A stretch of DNA of 64,000 nt, taken from Andrena cerasifolii. Taxonomy: Eukaryota > Arthropoda > Insecta > Hymenoptera > Andrenidae. The translations under genes were made by a program, and so were the position numbers. Below, in pieces: positions 11,256 through 24,174 of the stretch (positions are counted from its first letter, which is position 1; each line of letters opens with the position of its first letter). The notes under the pieces were generated by a model. The model was not told where the DNA came from and did not search any database. It saw nothing but the letters and a program-made list of their open reading frames with translations. The stretch spans positions 739,001-803,000 of the forward strand of contig NC_135132.1 in assembly GCF_050908995.1 (NCBI RefSeq). The letters run 5' to 3'.

Positions 11256-13048
11256 AATAATCACGCGCATCCAGCTAGCGCATTTTCACTAGTCCAATTC
11301 AACATCCAACAAATTTTATATATAATGTTTGTTCATAACTGCTTTCTGCATAGGACGTGTAATAAGTGTATTTCATGTTCTGTTTCGATGCTTTGCTAAT
11401 AAAAAAATGTCTAAACTAACAAACTTCATTTTCTGGGGACATCTCCTCATCTATTTTTCCTTTTCACTTATAATTCCTTACTGCTAACGTAGAATATTGT
11501 AGCATAAGCACATTTTAAGTAATTAAAATGTACAATGAATTTTCTACGTTTGCAGTACCAACCGACTATCCGTTTAAATTTTTATAAGTACAACGCAACA
11601 TCTGAGGATTTCTTTCCTTATTCAGAATAAAATACGGAAATAGCAAACAGCTCCCTGTCGCGTGCACGAGGCAGCGGCGTAGCTATGGGTAATACCATTT
11701 CAGTGAAGAAAAAACCTGCTGTAATACCGACCTGCCAAATCGGCCAGGTCACGTGACGTGTCTACCCCCTTAAGAAACATTTTAACGGTAAAGCTATTAA
11801 TCGCGGAAATCGCGCTTCACACCCGATACCCGATGATACCGTGGGCTGTCCGCTTTTAAATCTCACCATCTACGGGCGCAAATCACGATTAGTTTAATCA
11901 TATTTTCTCTCATTAATCTATTATAGGAAAAGGTGATATTGCCTAAAGTATGGAAAAGGAACACGACAGTAAAACTTCACTCACTTGTATAAAATTCACA
12001 AAACCTATATTTTCACTTGAGCACCGACAATGAGCTGCTTACACTTCACTTTTTCTAAGTCTTTTTACAGTGATATTATACTGGATTGTGAGACAAGTGA
12101 TTAATAATTTGAAAGAGCACGAATATTAATTATTTTAAAAGCACGAACATTAATGAGTTAAATCCATGAATATTAATGAGCTCCGCGGGTGGTCAGTCCC
12201 TTTTTATAGGGCAATTGGTCATTCCTTCTCTAGGATCTGTCACATGACAAATCCTAGGTGGGAGACCCCATCCCACAGCTTCTGCCGGAGATCTTCCAGG
12301 GAGAATCTTCCCATCGCGCTATCTGAGAGCTTTGTTTTCTAGTTTAGAAGTTTCTCTGTTTTCATCCTTTAGGTCCTCCGTTGCGACTAATGCGCATTAT
12401 GTTATTCAACTCCCAGCGGCGGCGACAGCAAGATTCTTATATTAATTCATATTTTATGTTTCTACGCTATTACTTACAATACGCTCTGTACTGTGCCATA
12501 CTACCAACAAGCTGCTTTTCACTTCAGAAATTGACTTTTGGCCAACTTTTCGGAAAGAGGCACCACTGTACAATGACGCCTGCCCTCTCACTCATTCTCA
12601 ATCCTTCTCACTCCCCGCGGAAATTACAAAAGAACTAATGGGGATAGGGATGATCACTTTTCAAGACAGAAGTTCCGATTATTTTTCAAATAAGCACTGT
12701 ACCTACATCTTATGTTGATAGATGCAATGACATGTGTTTTTATCTTTTTATCTAGGTTCTTTGTTATTTAACACTGTATAATCAGTTCTATTTTCTAAAC
12801 GCAGATGGATAAATATTTTATAGCGTTCTCAAAGTTATTTAGACTACTACAGTTTGTAATACTCCATTGTGCTTAAAATTATCATTATTTCATATTCTGT
12901 CTGATACTGCTCCCATTTGAGATATTAGTTGCTATCTTGAAAGTTGTGATAGGCATTCGGGTGATTAAGATTAAAAAAGATAATTTTATTGAGAATAACG
13001 TTGTGGCATATATAGATCGTTCCTAAGGATTCTTATTTTTGTAAACAG
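11256..13048. other. Probable intron of the SLC17-type gene
   Basis: No exon, RNA gene or clear repeat was recognised, apart from a diverged copy of the CCGTGGGC..CCGCTT repeat near 11843. It precedes a splice acceptor (GTAAACAG at 13041-13048), so at least its 3' part should be intronic. Confidence 0.5.
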
Positions 13049-13349
13049 GTGTACAATTGGACTCTACAAGAAAAATCGATGATACTGAGTTCCTTCTTTT
13101 GGGGCTATACAGCTATGCAAATACCAAGCGGTTACATAGCAGGAGCCTGGAGCGCACAGAAGCTGCTTAGCTATGGGATGCTACTTTGTGGTGTCTTCAA
13201 CATTTTGACGCCGATTGCTGCGCGGTATGCCGATTGGGTCGGTGTGTGCGTTTGTCGGATAGTCATGGGTCTCTGTCAAAGCTGCCTTCTACCTAGTATA
13301 CATACCCTCCTTTCCAAGTGGGCACCCCCTTCTGAGAGAGCACGACTTG
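13049..13349 (+). CDS. SLC17-family transporter, internal exon a
   Basis: This exon encodes 100 residues plus one base. It begins VYNWTLQEKSMILSSFFWGY and ends SERARL before a GTGAGA donor. Family features are the Q-I-P-S-G-Y-I-A-G segment at the second membrane helix, three hydrophobic helices, and the conserved run from CRIVMGL to WAPPSERAR, which corresponds to the major-facilitator loop signature of SLC17 anion transporters (sialin, VGLUT, insect inorganic phosphate cotransporters). The acceptor is TTTTTGTAAACAG. The exon ends in phase 1, which fits the next exon at 38773. The first membrane helix must be upstream and was not found. Known members cotransport organic anions or phosphate with H+ or Na+; the substrate here cannot be told. 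Confidence 0.93.
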
Positions 13350-14569
13350 GTGAGAATTGATAGAACTATCGATGACATAACCTTATATTATCATCAAGAA
13401 TGGACAATTATTCACATTCGTCCAGAATGATACAACAAACGTAGAAAAATGCGTGCACAGCATTGGGAGCAGATGGCTTTTTTAATTGAACTATTAAACC
13501 TCACACGCTCGAATTTATTTTTATCAATATAAAGTACGAACAGAGACAACTGTTAAAGGTACCACGATTTATTTAACGACATACAGTGGAAAGTGTTAGT
13601 AGCACACACCACGGTTTCAAGATAAGGTATCATCAAGTACATTGCCTATTTCAATAGCCAAACCAAATGAATGGCTATAAGGCATTGTCGTGAGCATTAA
13701 TAGGTAGTTGATGCCAAAACATTCATATGACTCGGTTTGGCTATTGTGTTTATAGGGTACTATCTTTAATACTCGGCTTCGCCCAAAATTTAGAGTTTGA
13801 TTTTATAAAAAAATGTTTTTTTATTTTTTTTTAAATAGTCAGATTCGTCTGGATTAGTCAAGCATAATGAGCTGAGGCATATTTTGTGATCCCAGAGTTT
13901 ATCGTTCGAAAGTTTTTAGGCGACAGACAAACACACAAACATAATAGAAGCTTTCTGCTTTATATGTAGAGGATGTCATAAATGCTATTACTTTATTGCA
14001 TACTGAAACATCTGTTTTTAAGTAGCTACCTACATTTAGTTTAGCTGAAGCTACTAAACAGTACATTGCGTGACAAGGGAGAGAAGAAAGCGATTTCGAC
14101 GAGCGTGAAGTTTCACGCGAGGAAAAATCGCGTCTCTCCCTTGTCACGCGCAATACATTTTTCAACACCTGCATGAAAGGTGTGTTTTTGATAGCCTGCT
14201 GAGCAATTCGCAAAAAAATACACATGATCGATAACGATTAGTCGAACAAATGTATCATTATACCACAGGGTAACGCCAAACTTCAGTTTCCTTGGGAGCA
14301 AAGTAAAAAATTGCGAATAAACATGCGCGTAAAATCTTTTTTCCTTGGGAGAAAAGTAGAAAACGCAAATACATCTGAAATTGGTCATTTTGCTCTCGCT
14401 CAGCAGGCTTAAAAAACACCCATTTTCATGCAGACGTTGAAAAAAATGTTTTGTGACTTAAAAAATGATTCAAATTTGACTTCCGTACATCCACAAATGT
14501 CGAGATACTTCCCTGGTAATGCGATGGGAAACGAAATTACAATTAACACATTCACTAGGTAAGTAGGTA
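13350..14569. other. Start of intron A
   Basis: Intronic sequence after the GT donor at 13350. The only structure seen is a palindrome at about 14063-14157. No gene is supported. Confidence 0.6.
14063..14157. repeat. Short palindrome
   Basis: TTGCGTGACAAGGGAGAGA at the left pairs with TCTCTCCCTTGTCACGCGCAA at the right, with a further GCGTGAA/TTCACGC core. It is compatible with a very small MITE or a hairpin. Confidence 0.7.
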
Positions 14570-17284
14570 GGGGAGAGCGGGGACAAACGTAACGGCGTCA
14601 TGAAAATAACACACCTTTTCCCCCTATCCACAAACATTTCCAAAACGTTTGCTCTACACAGTTACATGTGTATAGCGTCTCTTTTATTGTACTGAGTGAT
14701 GCTTAGCAGTAACACAAATCGTATACCTTGGGCAAGCTAAAATTGTTATTTAGATCATTGAGGTAAGTTTCTCCTATTTTGTTTTTTTGTTAATATTTAT
14801 AGTTAAAGTATAGATATTAAACCAATTATTTGCTAGAGTGTTCTTAGATAATGTCGTTAGAAGTTCCAGTACTTCAACAAGTTTTCTATAGTTTGAATGT
14901 GATAACATTTCTATTCTGAAAAACATGGTTGGGGACAAAAGTAACGTGTCACTATGGGGACGAAAGTAACATGTTACTTGGGCGAGCAAAATTGCATACA
15001 GGATAGAAATTCTTCAGATCATAATGATTGTCTATGTCTGGTTTCTTTGGACCCTTTCAGTGAAAGCTGTTCGAGAGAGAAGTGGATCCAATGTCTAGAT
15101 TTAAAAGGGTTAGTCCCACGAAGCCTGCACCATGGGTGATTTTCACTACGTATGTCATAATTTTAATTCGGAGAATGTAAAATTTAATACCTATCATTCA
15201 ACTAAATACACAATACCAAAGAAATGTCCGAAGCTGGTTATGCTTTCTATCTTTCGTTATTTAAAATTTATTTGTTTTTATCGGTACTTAAAATATGTGT
15301 ATTTAAATGGGTTTTTCTATGTTTTTTTTTTATAATAAAAATCCTATTTTGCATTGGAAGAAGTGTTTTACTTAATTCTCCTCAAAATAATTAGTATTAC
15401 TTTCGCCCCCACTGTATGTTACTTTCCTCGTACCCCTGCAGGACAAAAGTAACAATGACAGTCACCGCGTACAACTACCATAACTCTTTGACTACTTATC
15501 ACGTAAGGCTGAATTTGGGCTCAAATGATAGACCAAGGGTGTGTTCCAATTCACACATTATGCGCATAGACTGCAGAGAAAACCGTTCCGTTTCGGCCTA
15601 TGCGTGTATTGGTGGCGTTGGTGGCACATAGGATTCTCTAGAATTCTCTCACTTCTAGCGCATGAAGCGTGCAGTTCACGCGCGCATGCGTATTTGTCTC
15701 TTTACGTACGCTTTGAAAAACATACACGAAATTATGTGGCCCCCTGCTCGAAGTGACAAAAAATATAACCTACATATATGCTACATGACAATAAATGTTT
15801 ATTGGATATTTCGTTCTTTTAAGCTGCATTCGTCAACTTTTTATGATTTAACATCTTTCCAAAATATTATTGTTACGCCGCAACGGTATCTTTATGAAAT
15901 CGGGTATAGCATATAGGTTATATTTTCTGTCACTTCGAGGAGCGGATTTTCTGTCTTCGAAGTGATAGAAAATATAACCTATATGCTACATGACAATAAA
16001 TGTTTATTGAATATTTCGTTCTTTTACGCTACATTTGTGAACTTTTTATATATTTTTCTATTAATTTAACAGTTTTCCCACTTCTTTTATAAAGAAAAAT
16101 CATTGCCGGAATTACCCCACGTTAATTCCGTAATTCCAGTCAAATGGACATTTTTGTGTTATTGCTTCCAACTTTGTTACAACGTAAATTTATGCTTTCT
16201 CGGTCATACTACTAAAAACTAGACACTTCAAACTATCAATTCATATAAAAGAAACTAGCAAATGTGTAAGTTGCTCAAATTGTATAGCGTTTTTTATTTA
16301 TGTTGCAGGAATTACCCTGCTTTTCCCTGTTTGCAGTATTTGAATTCGGAATACAGAAGCACACGTAAAGCGACAAATACGTATGCGCGCCAAATGTGCA
16401 TTAGCTGCCCATGGTTTGATTTTCTGTAGATTCTAGGGAATTCTACGAATCAGGTTATGCCGCCTTTGCACTCATTGCATGAAACGCAACCAACGCAACA
16501 GACCCAATTTCGAAGCGAACAGCACATCTAGAAAGTTTTGGGCAGAGTCGAAACGGAAAATGAGAATGGAAGCAAATACGTGGCGCGCATTGTTATTTCT
16601 TAAAGACTTTTACTGCTAAGTTTTTCGAACGTGTTCTTATAATGCTAAGGTACGATAGCCTGCGATTGTATTCAATGGCCTTCAAAACCTTCAATTTACC
16701 CCCGGCGCGGATAATAAATAATTTCATTTTTCCTTTACACATCTGCTTACCAAATTTCGCTGGGTAAGCAGCAGTTCGTCCTGTAAAACTCATAAAATAT
16801 GATCTTCCCTTTCAATAATTGCCGCTGTTCAAGAAGAATAGAAAAACTCGAGTTGAGAAAATCCAGGAACCAATAAAGTCATTAAATTTCGTTAGGAGTT
16901 GGTCCCCGATTCTTAGGACGAAGTAGCCGATGTAGTTAGAAAGCGTGCTTCGACCACCGCCCAAAAGTCTCGAATTAAATTTAACGTAATCCATCCAACT
17001 GCATAGCTAATTGTAAGTAAGTTTGAACATTCCCGCGCAACCTCGCGAGCATCAAACACATCGAAAACCGTTCCGTTTCGTTACTGCGGTTCATGCACTG
17101 TTGGAAACGGAACGCTGTGAATGCGCGAAGCGACTGCGCTGCGGTCTATGCGCAGTAAGCGTGAATCGGAACACATCCCAAGAAACATACTATCTGCAGG
17201 CATAATTGTCATTTTTATATCTATAAAAGGTAATTGTAGGCTAGGCCAAATGTAAAAAATGTTACTTTTGTCCCCGCTCTCCCC
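14570..17284. mobile_element. 2.7-kb element with GGGGAGAGCGGGGACAAA termini
   Basis: The left end GGGGAGAGCGGGGACAAACG (14570) is the reverse complement, with one mismatch over 24 bp, of the right end finishing at 17284. TA lies on both sides, consistent with a TA target duplication. The terminal word GGGGACAAAAGTAAC recurs inside near 14934, 14956, 15396 (inverted), 15440 and at the right end. Other inner structure includes an inverted pair, about 15540-15600 with 17125-17180, and a separate MITE at 15747-15942. No transposase is recognisable, so it is non-autonomous or of an unrecognised type. Confidence 0.7.
15747..16070. mobile_element. MITE plus a partial second copy
   Basis: The first unit (about 15747-15942) starts CGAAGTGACAAAAAATATAA and ends TTATATTTTCTGTCACTTCG, so it has inverted ends. 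Immediately after it, 15957-16070 repeats the left part of the unit (CGAAGTGATAGAAAATATAA, then ACATGACAATAAATGTTTATT). A reversed copy lies at 11095-11255. Confidence 0.65.
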
Positions 17285-17975
17285 TACATAATGTCAAGAC
17301 GAGTAATCTGAAATAGTAAATGCACCATCGCACTATTAAATAGTTTACTTTTTGAGCCGTATGAACTTTTTAAAACATATAGAAGTCACGGAAAAATGAT
17401 ATTTTTTACACCTACGATCTTCTTCCAGGATGAATCAAAGAAATAACTTAATTGTTTATGAGAAATAGATAAATTTGAAACTGATAAAAATGGACAACTA
17501 CAATTCAGTATCACACATCTGCATATATAGTGTATTACAATTATGCAATATCTAGAAACAAGTATACCTATCGCAGCAGCATAATTGTTGCTATTTACAG
17601 TAATAATTATCGTTATTGTTTGCTTTAATATACATATAACCTAAATAATAGACCACATATACACACATGCAAGTGATATGTAGCAGTAAAAAGTATCTAC
17701 ATTTGCGTTTAAAAACACACCTTTTTTTTCAGTCTTTTCGGCGATGCGCGGCGTTCATTCGCGTGGCAAAGAAATCCCGGCATAGCGCGCACACGATCGC
17801 TTTTAACGCCCGCGTCGTCGTAAAAGCCGACCCTTTCAAGGGCTCCAAACCGCTCGAAAATCCGAGAAACTCGTAAATCTGACACCAGTGGGAACGTCCT
17901 TCTGCAACAAATCAGCCTTGCGCGTCGAAAAAAACGTGCGCGGCGCGTCGTTGCACTAGTGGGACCTGGCCTTAA

Positions 17976-18587
17976 GGGGTTATACCAAGTCAGGCGGCCG
18001 AAAAGAGGCGAATATTTGTGAAATTCTTTTGAAGAAGCGGAAGCGTATATTTTAACAAAACTTTTTGCGTTTAAAAGAGCAACATTTAAAGAACATTTGG
18101 TAATTTTTTCGTAGAAAAATATTTACGTTTATAATAAAGTAACAACCGACAACCAAGAAGCATTTTTAAAAATTTGGTTTTGCGGTGAGCACTGCCATTC
18201 GGAACCAGATTGTCTAAAATCTAAATCGCGTGATTTTTGCACGAAAAAATCAGTATTTCAACTTTATATAGCCGCCATTTTGTTTTAAATTAATATTTCG
18301 GAAAATTCTCTTCGTCAACCTGAGGATACATTAATATACTAACGAAATCTTTTTTGTATTTTGATTTTAGCAGTGCTCACCGCAAAATCAAAATTTTAAA
18401 AATGCTTCTTGGTTGTCGGTTGTTACTTTATTATAAACGTAAATATTTTTCTTCGAAAAAATTACGAAATATTCTTTAAATGTTGCTCTTTTAAGCGCAA
18501 AATTTTTGTAAAAATATACTCTTCCGCTTCTTCAAAGAAATTCACAAATATTCATCTCTTTTCGGCCGCCTAACTAGGTATAACCCC
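17976..18587. mobile_element. TTAA-flanked foldback element
   Basis: TTAA occurs at 17972-17975 and 18588-18591. The ends are GGGGTTATACCAAGTCAGGC and its imperfect reverse complement GCCTAACTAGGTATAACCCC. The arms are about 230 bp each (AACAACCGACAACCAAGAAG against CTTCTTGGTTGTCGGTTGTT) around a loop of about 130 bp. TTAA duplication with GGGG termini matches Kolobok or piggyBac non-autonomous elements. The Kolobok at 29388 also starts GGGG after TTAA. No coding. Confidence 0.85.
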
Positions 18588-18591
18588 TTAA

Positions 18592-19543
18592 GAACGGCCG
18601 CTACTGTTTCCGGAGCGAGCGCATTACTCTTGGCAAGGTTTTTGTTCTATGCTCCTCAAGACCTTGCTTGCACCAAGTACCGCGGCCGCTAACGTCTCTG
18701 GAGCGAGCTCGATGCCTTTGTGGAAGCGAGGTTTATAGCCTTCGAATGTTCAGTCCCAAGAGGAGCATCAGTATCTTCTATACCACAGACGAGGTATAGA
18801 ATAGACCTATCACCTTATGGGACTTCGTGTCGCCACCCAATCTGTGTTACCGACCCATAATTTGAGGACTGAATTTAGCGACCTCTGTTCATGAACAGCG
18901 GCCAACTCAAGAACTACTCTGAAATGTGTTGAAATACTTAAATGTGTGTGCGTGCTTGTATACGTGTGACTTGTTTAGAGTGAGAGTTTAACATAGAGGG
19001 CGGGCTTTCGCTAAGCTATGCTTTGGCTCGGTTTGTCAACGACTCACGTCGGATTTCTTTCTGAAAAGCTATTTCGGGGATCAGGAGCCTATATGGCGCT
19101 GAAATATGGCACTTCTTGAGAGCTTATACAAGCTATAAATTGCAAGATGAAATTGATTGTTAGTATTTTTCGTGAAGTGTAACATTTAATTAATATTTTC
19201 ACATGTCGAACACGAAAAAATATTAAAAATTGACGCTGCTACTGACATTCCCTCAAATTTCTGCACTTCGCGCGTGTCTAAATAGACGGTGCCCATCCTA
19301 CGACACGTAAAAGTCATTGGAAATAATGAATTTAAACGTTTTTGTAAAATTTATATTCGTAGTCTTTTGGACCCGCGGCCCCTAAATCCCTACGTGTCGT
19401 TACAAATTGATTGGCTCTGTCCTTATAAGTACTGAAAATTAACTATTTAAAATTTATAAAAAAAACATCTACGATGTAAGTACACGAGCGTAGGTAGCAC
19501 TTACATTAAGATCTGGGTACACATATCAGTTTCGTGTCAGTCA
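18592..19543. other. Intronic sequence, no gene seen
   Basis: Contains a short segment near 18780-18810 (CAGACGAGGTATAGAATAGACC) that occurs inverted at 22400-22425, suggesting remains of a larger broken repeat. Nothing else is supported. Confidence 0.5.
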
Positions 19544-19858
19544 TGGGCGTCCGGAGTGGGGTGCAAAAGGGGCAGTTGGCCCCCCTGACTTTTGAGAAAA
19601 AAATCGCCTATTTTTAAGAACTTGTCTCTATTAAGTTTATACTAAAAAAGTGAATAATTCGAAATTTAGAATTCTAAAATTCTGAAAGTGAATAATACTA
19701 AATCCGACAATTTCGGAATTAAATATTTAATTAAATTGGCAATACAAAATGAGTTTAAAAAAACAAGCGGGCTACTCGTTTTTTCATTAATATAATTTTC
19801 ACCACCGTCACTTCAAAGTTACCCCACCCCGTGGAAAAAAAGTCTACAGACGCCCGTG
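19544..19858. mobile_element. hAT-type MITE with 8-bp target duplication
   Basis: The left end is CATGGGCGTCCGGAG and the reverse complement of the right end is CACGGGCGTCTGTAG. The flanks carry the exact 8-bp repeat GTGTCAGT at 19536-19543 and 19859-19866. Short imperfect termini with an 8-bp duplication fit hAT. The 315-bp body encodes nothing. Confidence 0.8.
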
Positions 19859-20249
19859 GTGTCAGTTCACGTAGAATTCAAGTACTCTTCATTACTTTCC
19901 TCAATTACTTTACTCTAAGTACTTTATATTACAGTCATTAAAAATAATCAGAATTATATCATGTTTGGTGTTATTTTTATCAGAAAAACACTAGTAATTC
20001 ATTAGTGATACGTCTATGATAGAAATTGGCATAGTCATTACTGAATGGCCTATTGCTGACTTTGTCCTTATGCCACTAGTCTAGCGTTTATGATCTCCGA
20101 GCCGCGTCGTTTGAAAGCTTTTACCTAAGAACCCATCAGGGTCGTAAAAAAAGGTACGCGTTACCGTTCAACCGATTTCAAGAGAAAGGCCAGAATATCG
20201 TGGCCATCCAATTTTAACTTTCTGAATATGAATACAGATCCGACACTGA

Positions 20250-20470
20250 AGGAATCCGATCGCGTCCGAGTTTTGCCGAGCCGATCTGAAATCAAATTGC
20301 CCGCTCATGGCGGCTATGCTTGCAGCCCGAAACGAGTCTCGGGATCCCGAAAACTTCGGGTTCTCGAAGAATACGAAAGTAACGGGATCCCGCCCGATCT
20401 CGCCCGAAAGTTTCCGGCCCGTCCCGAGCCCGAAACGTCGGGTACCCGCACACCCCTGGCTGTCAGCGTC
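20250..20470. repeat. GC-rich self-complementary tract
   Basis: Words such as CGGGATCCCG, CCCGAAA, TTCGGGTTC and CGGGTACCCG are repeated densely. Overlapping open frames on both strands (20168-20524 and 20228-20689) reflect composition, not genes. Confidence 0.55.
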
Positions 20471-20854
20471 CGCTGTACAGCGGTGAGCCCCGAGCTTCAA
20501 AAATTTTCGGATGGTCTCTTTCAAATGAACGTGGCAAAGAGCTATTGGGAATTTCCCGGCCCAGGTAAACGAGCCGCGCGCTCCGCTTTTATGATCGGTT
20601 TACCACTCACACCCCAGATCACTGTAATGAGGTTTGCAAACAATGTCGACTGGTCTCGTACCCGTCTCAATTTCAAAATTTTCAGCTAAGACAGGGTTGA
20701 GCGCGGCACTATACCCCTGTACGGAGAGATTTTTCTCCACCAGCGGGGAAATAGTTACAATACTGGCGCATCGTTCCAAAAAATGGAAGATCATAATTAA
20801 AGCCGAATTCAAAAAAATATGAAATGCGCTAAAAAGTAAAAAGTAATTTTGTTC

Positions 20855-20969
20855 CTTATTTAATCTACGACACTTAATTTTTTTATATCGGCGCCTCATC
20901 ATTTGCACTGTGTAAATCTGGCGCCGACTTAAAAAAATTGAGTGTCGTAGATTAAATTTTGATTTCAAA
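20855..20969. mobile_element. Palindromic MITE
   Basis: ATTTAATCTACGACACTTAA at the left pairs with the right-arm sequence ending GTGTCGTAGATTAAAT. GGCGCC inner arms flank a loop of about 30 bp. Confidence 0.75.
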
Positions 20970-20997
20970 TAATTTTTTGCCCATCCTGGTAATTTCA

Positions 20998-21312
20998 AGG
21001 TACATACAACTTGCAGCGACAAAGTTTTTCCTTAATATACAAGGAAGATTTTCACCAATTTTCACACTGATTAATAAATAATTGTAGATGATATGACGAT
21101 ATATATATAAATCTCTTCGCGCCGCCAACAGTCAACAGCCGCGTATAATGCGCTATTTAGCACTTTTATCACTCGCGTTGACAGTTGGCGCCGTGCGAGA
21201 AAAATATATATCGTCATATCTTCTACAATTATTTATTAATCAGTTTGAAAATTGGTGAAAATCTTCCTTGTATATTAAGGAAAAACTTTGTCGCTGCAAG
21301 TTATATGTACCT
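20998..21312. mobile_element. Palindromic MITE, about 130-bp arms
   Basis: CTTGCAGCGACAAAGTTTTT in the left arm matches AAAAACTTTGTCGCTGCAAG in the right arm, and GATATGACGATATATAT matches its complement near 21205. The loop is about 50 bp. No coding. Confidence 0.8.
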
Positions 21313-22884
21313 CAAAATTGCCTCGATACTTTTTAACGGCGAACGTTGAAAAACACGGGTTATGTCCAGTATTATTTTTTAATTAAATATTATTACATTT
21401 TTTAACATAAGGGTTTTGTGCATACATTTCACGGTTTCGCTAGAGTTTTCAGAGTTCTATGTTTCAAGTCTCATAACGATCCGTTAATATTTACTCAAGT
21501 TATCGCAATTTATGTTTAAAGAAATAATGATTTTGGTCGAAATTTTGTTTGTTTATAATTTTTGTCTCGAATACTAATAATTCGATAAAAATACTATAAA
21601 TAGAAAAAATGTGTGCCGTGACGAGCTTTACAACACTATATTTTTTAAAATCCAGTTTAACAAAATTTAAGTTTCCAATCTTTCTTAGCGTTCGGACAAT
21701 AATTTTTCCCATTTTCGAGCGCTAGTCCCCTTATTCTATCCGAGCCCTCAATTGTTCTAATAGCTATGGAGGAGAATGAATTCCTTTTAAAAAAAAATGT
21801 ATCGAATATTTTTGGCTACTCTACAGACTTGCAACATTGCAGCAAAATCGGTGTGTACGGGTTCGATATGTTCCTTTTAAATAATATAGTACAGTAGAAG
21901 GATATTATTATTATTATTATTTTTATTATTATATGTCTGTATTATATCGTATAGACCATCATTAATGTATGCGGAAACACATGATACATGGGTGGGGTTC
22001 AGCAACAGGTGCTCTTAAAAAACATTAAAGTCCTGGTTTTACAAATTACGTTATTGCAAGGGAATGAAATTTGTTTTGCGTTAAATAAACCGGAATAGGA
22101 CAGCAAGGTTAAAAGACGAATGTGATATCGTTTTATTTTCTTCCTCCGTTCTCTTCCGTTGAACGGAATATGTTCGTAAAACGATTTTTAAATTGATACT
22201 CTAACAGAAACATTTGTAAATCGCGGGCTTTGACTCTCAAAACATAACCTAGTTTTACTCGTGCTTAATTCTAGTTCCTACCACGCGTAGCGTTACAATC
22301 TGTTTTGAGACTTCACCGGTAATGTTGCATGCGACACTAAAATGGTAAGTGGGTCCTAGGACCCCCCAAACCGGTGACACAAAAATACATTGCTTGATAG
22401 GTCTATTCTATACCTCGTCTGTGTCTATACTCTGAAAGTCCGCCGGTACCTTTTCCGGAGCTAGTTGAATTTTGCTGGTTGGTACTTAGCCATCTCTAGA
22501 TATGAGCATTCGCTAGCTGTACAGAGCCTTGACTGACTTGTTGTGCTGCGTACGCCTGCTTTTATACTCGGGAATTGATAACGTTGCGCATGCGTAACGA
22601 ATCGTTTTACAATTTACTCGCTTATTACATTATATCTAATTTTGTATCCTTACTAGCACTTATAATTAATTATTCCTAATGTTTTTATGCCATTTGTTTC
22701 TTTAATATTTGCTTAGATTATAAATTATATGTAAAAGTATGTACAGAAGGTCTCCGCGATAATACAGAACGATTATTTTACCGACGGTCGGTAACGCCGG
22801 GTTTGAATCCGCGTGGAACGTTACACTTGCAACGATTGCTGAGCCGCGTGTAAATCAGATGAATAAAAAATAATTATATGTATA
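21313..22884. other. Intronic AT-rich stretch
   Basis: Holds a short ATT microsatellite near 21900-21930 and the inverted match to 18780-18810. No gene, RNA or complete repeat was recognised. Confidence 0.5.
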
Positions 22885-23884
22885 CAAGGTGTCCCAAAAA
22901 TGTTGGAGTTCCTTGAAAGGGGTAACTCACTGGGTGATTTGAAACAACTTTTTCCTTAGCGAAAATATTGTCCAAAGCTTCGTTAACGAGATATTAACAA
23001 AAACCGCCGACCAATCAGAGCGCGCGCCTTCCGCCCGAGCTCCCGTTGTAGCGTTGGCTACGCGGTAGGCGGCTGCGCTTGTACTACGAAGGTACGAACA
23101 AGCAAGTCGGCATGCATCGAAGGAAACCGCGTTACACATTTTCTTTTATAGCAGAATCTTAAATAATAATTGTTTGAAGTGAGAAAACAAGAAATACGTA
23201 AATTTCGTTTTCAAATAAGGCATAAACAAAAAGGTAATGTAACAAAAAAAGTGTGACAAGTGATCATAATTCGTTATTGAGGTAAACATCCGTAGTTTAA
23301 TCACGGCCAACATAACTAAATTTAAAAAATAATATTATGTGTATGAATAAATTCTTTCAGACTGGATTTACATAATCGGTATAAAGCAACCGAATTTCTA
23401 TAGCAGTGATATTCGTAAGCTACCATAAAATTGGCAAAAGGTAATTAACAATAATGGAAATTATTTCGATGATTGAGTTGTTTTCATATTTTTTAAATCA
23501 AACTGCTATTGAACCCTAAAAACGAACAGAATTTATTTCTACACCTAATAATCACTAATAAATTAAATAACACTCACCCCTACGGGCATTCCTTTCCTTC
23601 CTTTCCTTCCTTTTCGGAAACCTGTGTTACTAAATAGGTCACTGTGCCGATCCTGGTCATCGGTGGACGAAAAGATTTATGGTAGGGTTGCGCCCAGTGC
23701 TCAGCTGATCGCAGGTATACGACACTACCCGAAGGTAAGGATCGCAACGTCAAGTGCATCCGGGTTAATGTACCGAATATTCACTTCACTGCACGGCCAC
23801 TAACACTGATCACATAATTTACTTTTCATGGAACGTGTTGTTCCTATGTTATAAAATTGGTGGCCCCGAAAGGGGCCGATTACT

Positions 23885-24174
23885 GTTAGTTGAGCAGTTG
23901 CTCGATGTGACCACCCTCAGCGTCTATGCACGCCTTGCAGCATCATTGACTCCGTTGAGAATAATTTTGACGCCAAACGCCGAATCGTATCCTCGCTGGG
24001 GGTTTGGATGTACGAGTATTCCCGTGCAAACGCTCGCACAGTAGAACTTGCGTCCCCGTTGATCCGGGCGTACACCCAGAACATGGCGTAACATTCTTCA
24101 GCGGAGAACATTTCTGGGACGAGATTGCTAGCTGACTGACAGAATTTTTTCCAACCAACTTCCTCTACCCCCAA
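23885..24174 (-). pseudogene. Internally deleted transposase, left arm
   Basis: The frame from 24174 has MFSAEECYAMFWVYARINGD and continues through a helix-turn-helix-like stretch ending TIRRLASKLFS. This resembles the DUF4817 N-terminal domain of insect IS630-type transposases. After about 70 residues, in another frame, comes CIDAEGGHIEQLLN followed by a stop, which resembles the usual C-terminus of that family. The catalytic core is absent. The domain assignment is from memory of the family and needs a profile search. Confidence 0.65.

Noticed and set aside
20168..20689. Overlapping open frames of 118 and 153 codons on opposite strands
   Set aside because: Both run through a tract of repeated CCCGAAA/GGGATCCC words. 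The frames are compositional.
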